This document shows positions 1-11,331 of a stretch of 64,000 nucleotides of DNA, piece after piece; the first letter of the stretch is position 1; every line of letters begins with the position of its first letter. Source of the stretch: Dysidea avara (Eukaryota; Porifera; Demospongiae; Dictyoceratida; Dysideidae); NCBI RefSeq assembly GCF_963678975.1, contig NC_089281.1, positions 25,896,765 to 25,960,764 of the forward strand, read 5' to 3'. The notes under the pieces were generated by a model that was not told the origin of the DNA, made no database searches, and saw only the letters and a program-made list of their open reading frames with translations. Position numbers and translations under genes: made by a program.

Positions 1-2
1 GA

Positions 3-389
3 TTAGTGCATAATCACAATCTACAGCAGTTATACATTTATTCACCAGCCACTGATGTTCCTGATGACTTTATGACTTCAGTTTCAGCTCATGGTGGACT
101 GGTACATGTAGTTGTGAGTGTACGATCTTTGACATTTGAAGGTATGATATCTCTTGTGAGGAACTCTCCCAAATTGATAACATTGTTTGTAATTCTAAGC
201 CTCTATGATGTTAAAGATAGTAGCCCTGATATGTTAGATACACTGGAAATTAATGCCACTTTAAAGAGAATGTTTTGGCATAGAAAATTGTTTAGAATTG
301 GTTGCTATTCAATGATACGTGCACAGAATACAGAAATAGAGAATGTGTTGACAAAACAAGACACGGACCTTATGCCACTTTGGAACTAA
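3..389 (+). CDS. F-box/LRR-type protein, copy A, 3' end only
   Basis: The frame is open from the window edge and ends TAA after a ...PLWN tail, so this is the C-terminal 128 residues of a gene that begins upstream. It matches the C-terminus of the full paralog at 2,559-4,394 nearly residue for residue in blocks such as NLQQLYI, TDVP and FMTSVSAHGGLVHVV, and again in the LVRNSPKLITL segment, which has leucine-rich-repeat spacing. By analogy with that paralog the missing 5' part should carry an F-box, making it a candidate substrate receptor of an SCF ubiquitin ligase. The function is inferred from the paralog, and the gene model is incomplete because of the window boundary, not because of damage. 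Confidence 0.7.
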   Translation, partial: LVHNHNLQQLYIYSPATDVPDDFMTSVSAHGGLVHVVVSVRSLTFEGMISLVRNSPKLITLFVILSLYDVKDSSPDMLDTLEINATLKRMFWHRKLFRIGCYSMIRAQNTEIENVLTKQDTDLMPLWN

Positions 390-563
390 TCACCGCTATA
401 TACTTAAGTGATTCTAATTGCTGTGTACATGTTCTCCTGAGCTATATTGTTTTAAAATGTTTTTTTCAGATGTTTTTTTGGCTAGCTAGCTATAATGCGG
501 TTGTATCACTGTTATTTTTGTTGAGTTAATTAGCACAAGCTGTAAGTATAATATTCCGTATAC

Positions 564-737
564 AGGGAAACTTTGGCGGGGTAAACTTTGGCAAATAGCA
601 AGCTAAATTACATTTGACAAAATAAACTTTGGTGAATTCAAGCTCAATGTTTAGCTATCTAATCTGAGGTGCAACAAGTAATTGGCAGGTTAAACTTGTA
701 GCAAATTGTCAAAGTTTTCTGCCGCCAAAGTTTCCCT
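564..737. mobile_element. Short inverted-repeat element (MITE-like)
   Basis: The ends are inverted copies of AGGGAAACTTTGGCGG (564-579 and 722-737). The interior is AT-rich, holds a further copy of the AAACTTTGGC word and has no coding potential. It looks like a non-autonomous DNA transposon of about 174 bp. The family and the target duplication are not clear. Confidence 0.6.
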
Positions 738-1792
738 CTATGCAGTATGTGTAGATCAGTGGAAGGGTTCCACGGTTTCTTACCAAAAGCACTGAAGAAG
801 TTGTAATCACTTTATCACCATGCAAGGGAGTCACCTGATGCATATTTATCACAAATATGGTGTATACCCATAGGCAAGTGGTTACTCTCTATGCAAAAGG
901 GGGAAGGGGAGCCAGCACCAGACTATAGAGGTTTATATCTGATCACATTTTGTCTGGGGGTCAAGTGGGTCCCATCCACTTTTATATGGAATTATGTGAT
1001 AAAATGTTAAATGTCCCCTAATCGTACAAGTGCATTCCAGGATAAGTGAAGAACAAGACTGTTTGAACCAGATTTGAATTGTGTGTGATCCCTTGAATAG
1101 TAAGAAATGTTTGTGCTTGTTTGTAGTATATGTGGAGCCACACCCACTTATTGATGACCATTATTTATTAGTAACTATATAGGGACCTGTAAGATTGCAG
1201 AAAGCAGTCAGTAACTCTAAACTAAAACTATATAATTATAAGGTCTGAATCCCAGACTAGCAGGTAGTATTGCACTGACAGCTTGTGATCTAGGCTGGGA
1301 TCCAGGATTTCCTCTGCATTCAACCACTACCTATGCATCATAACTTCTCCCTCTATAGACCTGTAAAGAGGTTACAGAAAGCCTGCATGTGAGAAGCAGT
1401 TGAAAACTTTATGCTGAATGCAGAACAAAATTCCAGACCAAGTGGAGAAGCCACACAGCCTGGATTCAACTACTTAAACATCGACTTCTTGTTTATCATT
1501 AATGCATGCAAGTGAGTTCGAAAATTTCATATGAAAGAAGCTTATCTGTAGTCTATTGGTTACCATTTTGGATGTACAGGCTCATCAGTACTTCCATCTG
1601 AAAAATAATTTACAATTACCTTTTGATCTTGTAGATATGGATTTTTCTTATGTTACATCCACATCGTTCAATTGTGCACATGTAGGCCAGCATGATGTGT
1701 GCTTTTTGTTCCTGATTGGTCTTCTTATTTGTATCTACAGCTACAGTAGGAGTTATATCATATGGTACTCTATATCATGGATTATTGAAGTT

Positions 1793-2058
1793 TGCACTTT
1801 TTCACAAAAAAATATTGACTAGAAACCAGCCTCATAATACCTTTCATGGGCAGTATTGGTTACCAGTAGGTTGCTATAAAATTTTTTTAAAATTATTCAG
1901 TGGAATTTTCTACTGACTGCCTGACTGATGCCTTCAATAATGGCTAAGGCTATGGGTACGTGCAATGCATGCGTCCTCCTTTTCCCCCATTTATTTGACA
2001 GTGCAAAGCGTCAATTGGCAGTAATGCTGTGTGATGGCTTCCCTATATTTGTAGTATA
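1793..2058. repeat. Diverged third copy of a palindrome-arm unit
   Basis: This segment parallels the right arm of the large palindrome around 12,860-13,590. It shares the run of A before TATTGAC, the word CAGTATTGGTTA, the CAGTGGAATTTTCT block followed by CTGACTG-type repeats, and the later GATGGCTTCCCT block. It is much more diverged than the two palindrome arms are from each other and has only a few CTGACTG/TGCC-like units. It is therefore an older dispersed copy of the same repeat. Confidence 0.6.
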
Positions 2059-2274
2059 TAGGAATTATCTGAGTTTTCTGTTGTAGAGGTCCTTCTTGTG
2101 GTGTTCTCCATTTGTAATGTTGTGTAATGGGCTGAAAACAAAGCATATTAGCTGTTTTCAGTAATTGATAGTTGGGGAACACATTCAGGTGAAACAATAA
2201 ACCTGGCTCCATTTTTTTCTTCTAATGCAGAATGCATTCATGGAAAAGTAAAACAAGTACAAGGAATTTGTTTG

Positions 2275-2422
2275 ATTAGGGATCAAAGAAATAAGAAGTT
2301 GTGAACAAAGGAAGTCACCTGCACCTGAAGATATACTATAAACATTTAATCCCTAATCCATGGATATAGGGATTAAATGTCCACTAGGAAACATTCATTG
2401 ATTCATTTCTTTGATCCCTAAT
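2275..2422. mobile_element. Short foldback element
   Basis: The terminal inverted repeats are ATTAGGGATCAAAGAAAT (2,275-2,292) and its exact reverse complement (2,405-2,422). A second hairpin around 2,345-2,380 (TTTAATCCCTA opposite TAGGGATTAAA) sits inside. The element has no coding capacity and lies about 140 bp upstream of the F-box/LRR start codon. Confidence 0.6.
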
Positions 2423-2558
2423 TTTTCCTTATACATGCATATCCCAGGTCAGTAAGTTAGTTTTAGCCTGACAATATGATAGCTTAAATATGTAGTGAAT
2501 AGATTATATGACATTGGTGACCTTTCTGCAGCCTCTATAAACTCAGACCATCAAATTG

Positions 2559-4394
2559 ATGGATCAAGGTCATGAAGAGTTATCTTTTGTCAACCTGTTA
2601 ACACTTCTTACGAAGTTGTTAGTTTATATCATCTCATTTTTATCTTCACTACGTGACAGAGTAAAATTGAGATATGTTTCAAACTTGTTGAGGTGTACAA
2701 TTGAAGGAACACCATCACTGTGGAAGGAGTTTGTGTGGCCTTGTTATGACAGTCGTGAGGAATGTTGTGTGAAGGAAGTGTTGACGGTGTGTGGACAACA
2801 CATCAAAATACTATCCTGTCCTAACTGTAGAGTGTCATCAGTACTGGTGAAGATATTGAGTAACATTCAGCATCTTAGTTTACCATCAACCAAATTAGAT
2901 TTTGGACAACTAAGAATGGCAATGCATCATATGGGGTGTCTCCAAGCACTAGAACTTACAGTGGATACTGATAGCTACATTAAACAATTACTTTACATTA
3001 CTTCACACTTGAGAGAACTGTCTGTCCATGTAAAATCTGATCAACACCTTGTAAGTTTCCAGTTTTGGAAAGAAGCAGGATTTAAGCCTCCGAGGCTTAA
3101 TGTTGTGGTGCCATTCTTTTCTAGTCGTTGCTGTGTGGTTGACTATGTTAATTGCTCATCTTCATTGACCGCTATTCCTACTGGTACCATTGCTAACTTT
3201 AGACTCTATGATGGATCTGGTAAAGTACCCTTAAACTTTTCCTCTACACTTCCATATTTCCAACTACAGTTTGAAAGATCTGATCAAGTGACCATTCCAT
3301 GTGTTAAACTCAGTGACTTTGGTATATTGGGATTGAATGATGATTTAGCATGCAGTGATGACTGATTGTCATTGTGGTGGAAGGACAGTGTATATGGTAC
3401 AGTGTAATAGTGATCATAACAAAGCTTAATACGTTAGCATGTATTACCAAATTTAATAACCTTGTGTGTACCACTCATTTTGAAATCCCATGCAGATTCC
3501 CAATCATTTCATTCTGGTCACTTGGAACAACTAGCTGTTGCTTATCCTAATCTTCAGAGACTCAATGTAGAGGGCAGTGTTTGTTTGCAAAGTCTACGAG
3601 GTCTGCAGGCTATTGCTAGTCACTGTCCAAACCTACAAGGACTAAACTTACTTGGTATACATGTTTCAAAAGTGGAGGATCATATCTTATTCTGGGAAAT
3701 ATGCGGCGATATGAAGCTGACCCACTTAGCAGTGGAGTATTGTCTTTTCAAATCAGGAGCTGCAAACAAGAAAAAGTTGATATGTTTGTATCAGAAATGT
3801 TGGACTAAAAGAGGAATTCAGTGTTCTTGGTATTGTTCTTGTTGGAATTTCACTATTGAGGATATGCTGTTGTTATCTAATTTTCTATCACTTAAATATT
3901 GTAATTTATCTGTTTTCTTGGAATTGCCTACTGTTGTACAGGATGCAATCAATAGTTGTAAGGAACTTGAATGTGTTAGGTTCAATTGTTACTTTCTCAA
4001 TCCAGTATTGGATAAGTTAGCCCATAACTGCAATCTACAACAGTTGTACATTGGATCACCAAATACTGATGTTCCAGATAATTTTATGACCTCAGTTTCA
4101 GCTCATGGTGGACTGGTACATGTAGTTATGAGGGTAGCTTCTGTAACAGTTGAAGGTATAACATCTCTTGTGAGGAACTCTCCCAGACTGATAACGCTGT
4201 ATGCTATACGTACATGTGATGTAGACAGAAAGGTACTTGGATATGATGATGTAGAGCACTTCAATGACACCATAAAGAAAATATTTTGCCATAGAAAGCT
4301 ATTCATTGATTCAGCTGGGCACTACACAGCTCACTCATTATCACAAGAAGTTTTTACACAAGAAGGCACAGATCTTTTGCCACTTTGGAACTGA
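2559..4394 (+). CDS. F-box/leucine-rich-repeat protein, copy B
   Basis: This is a probable substrate receptor of an SCF-type E3 ubiquitin ligase. I place two exons at 2,559-3,354 and 3,496-4,394. The 141-bp intron removes a TGA and several other stops and keeps the frame, giving 564 residues. The ATG at 2,559 is the first in the frame. Residues about 12-60 resemble an F-box: a leucine-rich helix, then FLSSLRDRVKLRYVSN, then W-KEF. The rest has irregular leucine-rich repeats such as LEQLAVAYPNLQRLNVEG and HCPNLQGLNLLG. The C-terminus (NLQQLYI through PLWN) is shared with the partial copies at 3-389 and 14,860-15,339. The donor (A/GTGATG) is weak, so an alternative is a pseudogene broken near 3,363. 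Family identity is by pattern only. Confidence 0.6.
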
Positions 4395-5928
4395 CTGCTT
4401 AACTTATTGTGTAGCCACCATACTGCTATGTAGTTTGTAATATCATGCTATACAATTAAATTTATACGTTGTCCCTCATAACATATGCCAATCTGTGTTT
4501 GTACTTGATTGCACTGAAATATTATATCATAGTGATCTAAACTTTATTGTAGTGTGAATTGTGAAAAAAGCTAGTGGCTTATTGTTATGATCGATAATTT
4601 ATGCAGGGAATAGTAATAGTGTGTAACATGTAGTGCATGAACAAATTTGTGTATACTTGCAATCGAAAAGTAAGATGCTTGTTTCCAATTTGAAATTAAT
4701 GATGCTTACTTCTTTTGTTGTGACATGACACCTTAATGTAACCAATGCTTTGTACCCTCTGGTTGCAAAACCAGTGATTGACAGATAAACATTATGGTAT
4801 AGCTACGTAGTAATTGATGAAATTTACTGCATGTGTGATGTTACTATCTTTATTTAATAGTTACATCAAGGCTGAGAGGGATTTTGCTGATATATACACC
4901 TGAAGCATGAGGGCCACAGGACTAAGGGTGTACTTATCAGCAAAACCTGATACAGTTGTGGTATAATTGTTATATATCACTCTAGGCACACTCACCTGAT
5001 AGGTGAAAAAACTAGCTGTTGTAGCTGCCAAAGTAAAGTTTTATAGCTAATATCAATTATAAGTGGGTTGAATGCTTATCCTTACTTTTAATCGATACAG
5101 AAACTGCCAATTTTCTTTGAATACACAAGATGCACATTCATTTGTCAAGGAGTTCATTAAGAGTTAATAATTATATGGGGAGGGCTCCCATATTAATTCA
5201 TGCAGTCCACAGAAGCAGTAGGTATTGGGCCAGAATTTATGGTCAACAAGCAGTATATGCATAGGGAACTATACCCAGAGGAGTCATAACAAGAGGGTAT
5301 AAATCTACAGCGGATCATGAAAATGCACAATTTATATTAATGTGCTGTAGTTTACAAAGCAATGATGATGATGCATGACATACGTGAAGACCAAGGCAAG
5401 TGAACAGATAGCATGATAAACTTGGAGGATCAAGATGTAAGCTAAATTCACTTCCAGGATCTACATAAGTAAGTATATATTCACAAATTAAATGACTCAA
5501 TCAACACGAGCCATTTGAAAGTTATTACATGTATATCAGTGCAATCTGTGTCATTAGGGTTGGCTACAATGAGGGTGATGTTATTAAAGCAGAGGAGGTT
5601 AGCCAGGTTTATAATTCAAATGCCACTTGGTGGATTCAATGCAGCAGAGGCATTAATTAAAAGGACATTTGACTGGCAAAAGCTGAACATTAAGCCTTGT
5701 TTTTAAGGCTTATTACTATAGTGCAGAGGGAAGAGGAGATGAACACATACTTTGTACATTGATACTTTAATCACAAATGGACAGCATTCCTAACATCAAT
5801 ATTTTTTTACTCATAAAGTCCAGAAAACACGATCAGCTATTCTTGAACACGGGAAGTGAGTGACGTACGTTATTGATGGGAGTTTGAGCCTTATTATACC
5901 AAGCTGCATGTGCATATCCAATGTACCG
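4395..5928. other. Intergenic DNA, no gene seen
   Basis: This is AT-rich sequence downstream of the F-box/LRR gene. I see no exon with splice support or a recognisable motif. A 63-codon open frame at 5,515-5,706 shows no family features. The stretch ends where similarity to the right arm of the palindrome begins. Confidence 0.5.
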
Positions 5929-8900
5929 AAAATATGAAAAATCTGTGTTGACAGAAATGAGCACATTATACCATCCATGAGCATCTCGGACTTTATGAAC
6001 AAGTAGCTACTCAGCTGAATGGAGCTTACAAACATCAGACTTTTTGTCTTGTAAATGAAAAGAAACATTAATTCTTTGATTATAGAGATGACATAGCCAG
6101 GCTGTGCATCAGAGTACTGGAAATGCTGACACAATGACTGTCCATTGTGCCTGAAACATGAAATTGAAGTTGCTGTTGACACTGATATCCTCGGGTACTA
6201 CTGGAAGCTATACATAAGAGTATGGCAATTATGTATTTCATTCAGAAACTAAAAACTTGATAATTGGTGATCTACGTAGTTGGGCAAACACAGGTCCCAT
6301 TGTAACTTTGTATATTTTTTTCTACAGAACACATTTTCAACATTTTTACAGGATAAGGTTGGCCTAAATGAGGAAACTAATAGGATTTGCAAGCAATTGC
6401 AGAGTCAATGATAGATACCAATGCAACAGTCGAACAGGTTGGATGGGGTTGGGTTTGGTTATTTGTTATAGTAACAGACTAATTCATTAAACACTCTGAA
6501 ATTTGTTAGAAAATGGTGCAGAATTGATTCTCCAAAACTATAACTTCCTCCAACTGGAAGGCCAGCACACTATATAGCACAGCTTGTGTTTGCATGAATC
6601 TGCAAGTAATTCTTTGGAAGGTACTATACTTACTCTTGATCCACTATTAGGGCTGGAAGCTGGATAGCCAAATATGACAGGTTTGGAGGCAAAACCAAAT
6701 TTTGTTTGATGCAAATACAAAACCATGTGGTAGCAATATATGTTCTTCCATTACAGCATGTGGCAATTGCAAGGGACAGAAACAAAAGATAAGCCATTTT
6801 CAATTCCTATATCCATCTTTTTTTTTCTCACACAACTACTTCTGCAATACATTTCTTAGGGGAAGCGCCTCTGCAATCAATTCCATTGTTGCCAGATGAT
6901 TGCTCCAAATGATCATGTGAAAAAATTTAAAATAATTTTTTTCATAAAAAGTTCATAAATCTGGTCCAATGGTCACCCTCCAAAAACCAGCATGTGCCAA
7001 GCCCACACATTATAAATAGGTGGATCTCTGGATTAGTAGGGCACTGAAGAGCAAAAAAAAAAGTCACAGCCTAAGATTCCTAAAAGTTCATAAAAAATTC
7101 ATAGATTATTTCAGGTTCATAAACAAGACAAAAAGTTCATAAATCTATGAACTTTATTCACAACATGGCAACACTGGTCAATTCAGACACCTGGAAATTT
7201 TTTATGGAAAATACGGACAATCCCCATTTACAAACACAGGGAAGCCACCATTGAGCTACTGCGAATGGACACCTTGAACTGTCAGCAAAAAGAAATGGGA
7301 CACAAAGGAGGACAAAGGTAAGTCCATGATGCACATCCAAAAAGCACCTGTTGGGCTGAAGAATGAAAAAAATCACTGAAACCTGTAGCCTTAGCTGTTG
7401 GAGTTACACTTGTCTGAAGGAATTAGTCAGGCAGTCAGTCAGTCAGTCAGCAGAAAATTCCACTGAATAATCTTTTTTTTAAATTCCGTAGCATTTAGCT
7501 TGATTCTTTTTCTCCTTAACCAATACTGCCAAGGCGCCATGAAGCTATTGTGAGACTGATTTCTGGTCAATATTTTTTTTGAAAAGGTGCTAACCTCCAT
7601 GGTCCCTAATGTACAGTATACTGTGCTGTATGATGTTTGACAATATTAGTACTTTTCCTTGCCGTGTTTGTACTGTGCCTTTTGTAGTCACATGCGTGTG
7701 TCCAAGGTATTGTAATTGTGTGTTTTAATATACATCCCATGCAATGATGGTTCTTCCCTCTCTTAGGAGCAGTATCCCTTCTTCTAAAGTGACATGCTTT
7801 ATCAGCTATGGCTGTTACTGTATATATATTTATATCAATGATGCCAGTAGTTACGGTCTGTTCTTGCAATGCAAGTTTCTACCATTTGTAAGGCTTAACA
7901 CCACCTTATCTATGTACACTTACTATGAAGCCATATATAGCTGAAGGGAATTTCTGATCGAACCTGTTATGTCATTCCAGGTGTTGCATGTGTGTTGTGC
8001 CCCCTTCAACATCGTCTGAGGAGATGACTCAATGTATTGGGTCATGCAGAGTATTGCTGATTGATTACCACAATTGCAAGGTGATTATTTCTTCATTGCT
8101 TAAAGCATTGCTGTGCATGTGTAAGGTGGCACGAGAGAGGCATGTCCCTTAGTGCTGCATTTTTGTACACACAAGCATAGGCAGCATTTGAAGGATTTTA
8201 ACAACAAATAAATGGCCATGCTGTCCACACACATGACTCAGTTTTAAAACCGTTAACTAGATTGTCTGTTATGGCAAGTTCAACAAATTTTTGGCCGGTT
8301 AGATTTTCAGTGGCTCAATAATAGCACCATCAACCTTGCTGCATTATTGGCTTACTCATGAACAGCAGTTAGATAGCTGTGCACACTGTCCATTATTCAA
8401 ACTTACATGCTTTCCTCAGTCATTCTCCTCCTGTAGCACAGCGGATTCTAGATCTCAAGTTATCTGATAACTCCCTATTGAGTATTGATCAACTTATGAT
8501 CCAAGTGACTACACAAAAGTGAAGGGGATAAAAATATATTGCCAATTAGCAATATCAGAATAAAAAAGTTAGTTATTACATTATGAATGATTAATGTGAC
8601 TAGACTAAACCTTATAAATGCTATTAAATTATCTTAGCAGCTTGCAGTGACAATAAGACTATCCTAACCACTAAGGGAAGAGCCCAAAACTACTATATAC
8701 TGTGTTTTGCATATAAAGTGTACTGCAAACATGTTCAGATAATGTTAAGACATGACATATAGCTTTTTCATGAACAAAATTATATTAGGCTTTTTACACT
8801 CATATATAACAGATGGACCTTAAAGTGTAATGCGTGTACACAATTATATTAGGCCTGTTAGGAATTATATACAACTCTTATACACCATGCATAGCTAGGA

Positions 8901-9104
8901 ATGCAATAAGACAAACTGGCAACGCATCTCCTTCACCTTAAATTTACCGCACAAAACACTTTGTCTGGCTTTAATGCAGCAGCTTTCTTAGTAACAATCA
9001 GAGTGTATCACTGTTGGTATTAAAATTTGTGATGAATCCAACAAGTATGGTTATACAAATGTTTTGTTCTATAAAGTTCACCAACAGATGCATGGAATTA
9101 GAGT

Positions 9105-9840
9105 AAATTATCTATTCTCGGACACCATGTATACTTGGACGCTCGTTCTCGTAAACTGCTGGACGGAATCATACGAAAATTGGTGTGGGTATACCTTGCA
9201 TATAACCTAACTGTATATACCTCCAAGTTTGAGCCAAAACTCTTGTTGAGATTGACCACATCAAAGTCGTTGCTCGAAATCATGTATTCTTGGACAAAAT
9301 TCAAGTATAGTCGGACACCGGTCAGTAATCCTACATCAAATACTTTAAAGACTTACCACCAACACCATCTGTTAGGGCTATTCATTAGCTATCAACAGAG
9401 CCATAGTTTGTTTCTTTCTATCTCATTTGCAGGTATAGCTGTGATTGGAAATGTACGAGCATGTTACCACCAGTATTTTCGGACACGAGCTATCAGCTGG
9501 TTCTTGCACACGGTTATACCAAATCGTACAAAAATTATTGTGGACATACTTTACACATAGCCTATCTGAACCTCCAAGTTTGAACTAAAAAGCTTTTATG
9601 GTTAGCTAACTAGAGTGGATTAAAGTTTCCACAAGAAAATTAGTATTCTCATTTTTCTCGGATAATAACCAATCCTTAATTCCTACACCAAATAATTTAG
9701 CCACTTCCTACTACCACCATCTGATAGAGCTGTTCATTGGCTATCAGTAGAGCCATAGTTTATTTCTTTCCATCACCTTCATGGATAGTTATGATCGGAA
9801 ATATGCGAGTATGTAATTACCTCTATTCTCTGACACATTG
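9105..9840. repeat. Tandem duplication inside the left palindrome arm
   Basis: Two diverged units of about 360 bp follow each other. Both begin with a TTCTCGGACAC-like word, carry CCTCCAAGTTTGA in the middle, and continue through a CACCATCTG...GAGCCATAGTTT block. The second unit ends at TCTGACACATTG. The right arm has only one unit in the corresponding place (about 10,010-10,390). The extra unit was therefore gained on the left or lost on the right after the arms formed. Confidence 0.65.
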
Positions 9841-10402
9841 TTTCTGTGCTGTCTGATTGAATCTTGGCTCAGCTATTTCTGGTGAATTTTTTTTACTTTT
9901 CATTGACTTAAACCACTTTAAATAGCATGTAAGCAATGAACTACCTTTTTGTACCACCAGAAATAGCTGGAGCCAAGATTCAATCAGACTGAGACAGCAC
10001 AGAAACAATGTGTCCGAGAATAGAGGTAATTACATACTCGCATATTTCCGATCATAACTATCCATAAAGGTGATGGAAAGAAATAAACTATGGTTCTGCT
10101 GATAGCTAATGAACAGCCCTAACAGATGGTGTTGGTGGTTAGTCTTTAAAGTATTTGTTGTAGGATTACTAACTGGTGTCCGACAATACTTGAATTTTGT
10201 CCAAGATTATATGATTTCGAGCAACGACTTGATGTGGTCTAGCACAACAATCAAACAAGAGTTTTGGCTCAAACTTGGAGGTATAGTTATAGACTATATG
10301 CAAGGTATCTTCACACCAATTTTTGTAGGATTCCATCCAGCAGTTTACGAGAACGAGTGTCCGAGTATACATGGTGTCCGAGAATAGATATAATTTACTC
10401 TA

Positions 10403-11331
10403 CAAAAGCAAATGAAGAAACTATATCTAAACTACATGTATGCTAATATATGTGGTATGTGCTAGCTGCACATGTGAGTATATCAACTAGCTATGTTAGA
10501 GTCAAGAATTAGCTCTATTTATAGCATCTTCAATCTCCCTATCAATGTAACTCGAATAGTATTTAAGCAATGCATAAACTTTTGTTGTTGTAGAGGAGGT
10601 ATTTCTCTGCTGAATATTTGAGCTCACATGGAAATCTTGCATCCAACTGTGCCCTGCTGTCCAATAAATCAATTCAGTGTCACCTCCAAAGTGCCTTCCA
10701 GTGACTTCTCAGTGTTCAGGTGTTTCCTGAAAATTATACCATAGCTGGTTACCATGTGATTGCGAATGTCAAGTTGGGCCAGCCTATGCCAATACACATG
10801 ACAGTGATTTTCTTGCTTTACTCTCAAATGGAGAGCATGCCACAGGGTTCCTTATCCCTGACCACAGCAACTATGGGTACCCTTATTATCATGAACCTTG
10901 TTTTCATGTAGAGGGTACACCTGGTAACTCACTAACAAATTTTAACTATCACAATAATGGACCAAGGTGGGTTAATGCCAACAATCCAGTCCCACAAGAG
11001 TTTGAATTCTTCTTTAGCACAAAGCAAAAATGGGGCAGCTGTATAATTGCTACTGCCTATGAAGGTAGCTACACTACCTCAGGTCACTACTCTGCTGAGT
11101 TACAGGCAAATAATGGACTCTACTTTGACATCTACTCTGAAGATGATCGTGGTGAAGTGTATAACTTTAAATACATAATAGTGGATATACAGATAGAGAT
11201 TGAAGATGCTGTAAATAGAGCTAATTCTCTGACTCAAACATAGCTAGTTGATATACTCACATGCACAGCTAGCACATACCACATATATTAGCATACATGT
11301 AGTTTAGATATAGTTTCTTCATTTGCTTTTG
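10403..11331. mobile_element. 929-bp TA-flanked inverted-repeat element with captured gene
   Basis: The element starts CAAAAGC at 10,403 and ends GCTTTTG at 11,331, flanked by TA on both sides (10,401-10,402 and 11,332-11,333). The other palindrome arm keeps the empty site, CTCTAATTCC with one TA (complement of 9,095-9,103), so both borders and the TA duplication are directly visible. The inverted ends are about 140 bp long (10,403 to about 10,540 and about 11,190 to 11,331). A TA target fits Tc1/mariner-like or other TA-targeting families. There is no transposase inside. Instead it holds a decayed gene of unrelated type (10,594-11,243), whose last codons lie in the 3' inverted end. Confidence 0.85.
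10594..11243 (+). pseudogene. Passenger gene of unknown family inside the TA-flanked element
   Basis: After an acceptor-like TTGTTGTTGTAG a frame is open for 36 codons. It meets TGA at 10,702-10,704 and continues open in the same frame (block ENYTIAGYHVIANVKLG) until it stops making sense near 10,800. There the coding signal moves to another frame, from HDSDFLALLSNGEHATGF onward, and runs open to TAG at 11,241-11,243. That last frame lacks an ATG. It is rich in aromatic residues, Asn, Gly and Ser (NYGYPYY, FEFFFS), as expected of a secreted or extracellular beta-rich domain. I do not recognise the family. One stop and one frameshift indicate a captured and now decaying exon or retrocopy. Confidence 0.55.

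Larger units (their letters stand above)
390..2558. other. Intergenic DNA with small inverted-repeat elements
   Basis: I see no convincing exon here. The stretch holds a short foldback element (564-737), a diverged copy of a unit that recurs in the large palindrome (about 1,793-2,058) and another foldback element (2,275-2,422). The short open frames have no recognisable motif or splice context. Confidence 0.5.

Noticed and set aside
5811..6182. 123-codon minus-strand frame, partly repeated at 14,589-14,774
   Set aside because: The repetition is explained by the palindrome arms. The frame is not preserved through both arms and has no domain features.
6538..7376. Several minus-strand frames in the left palindrome arm as possible transposase
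   Set aside because: They are short, differ in stops between the arms, and show no DDE, RNase-H or zinc-finger pattern.
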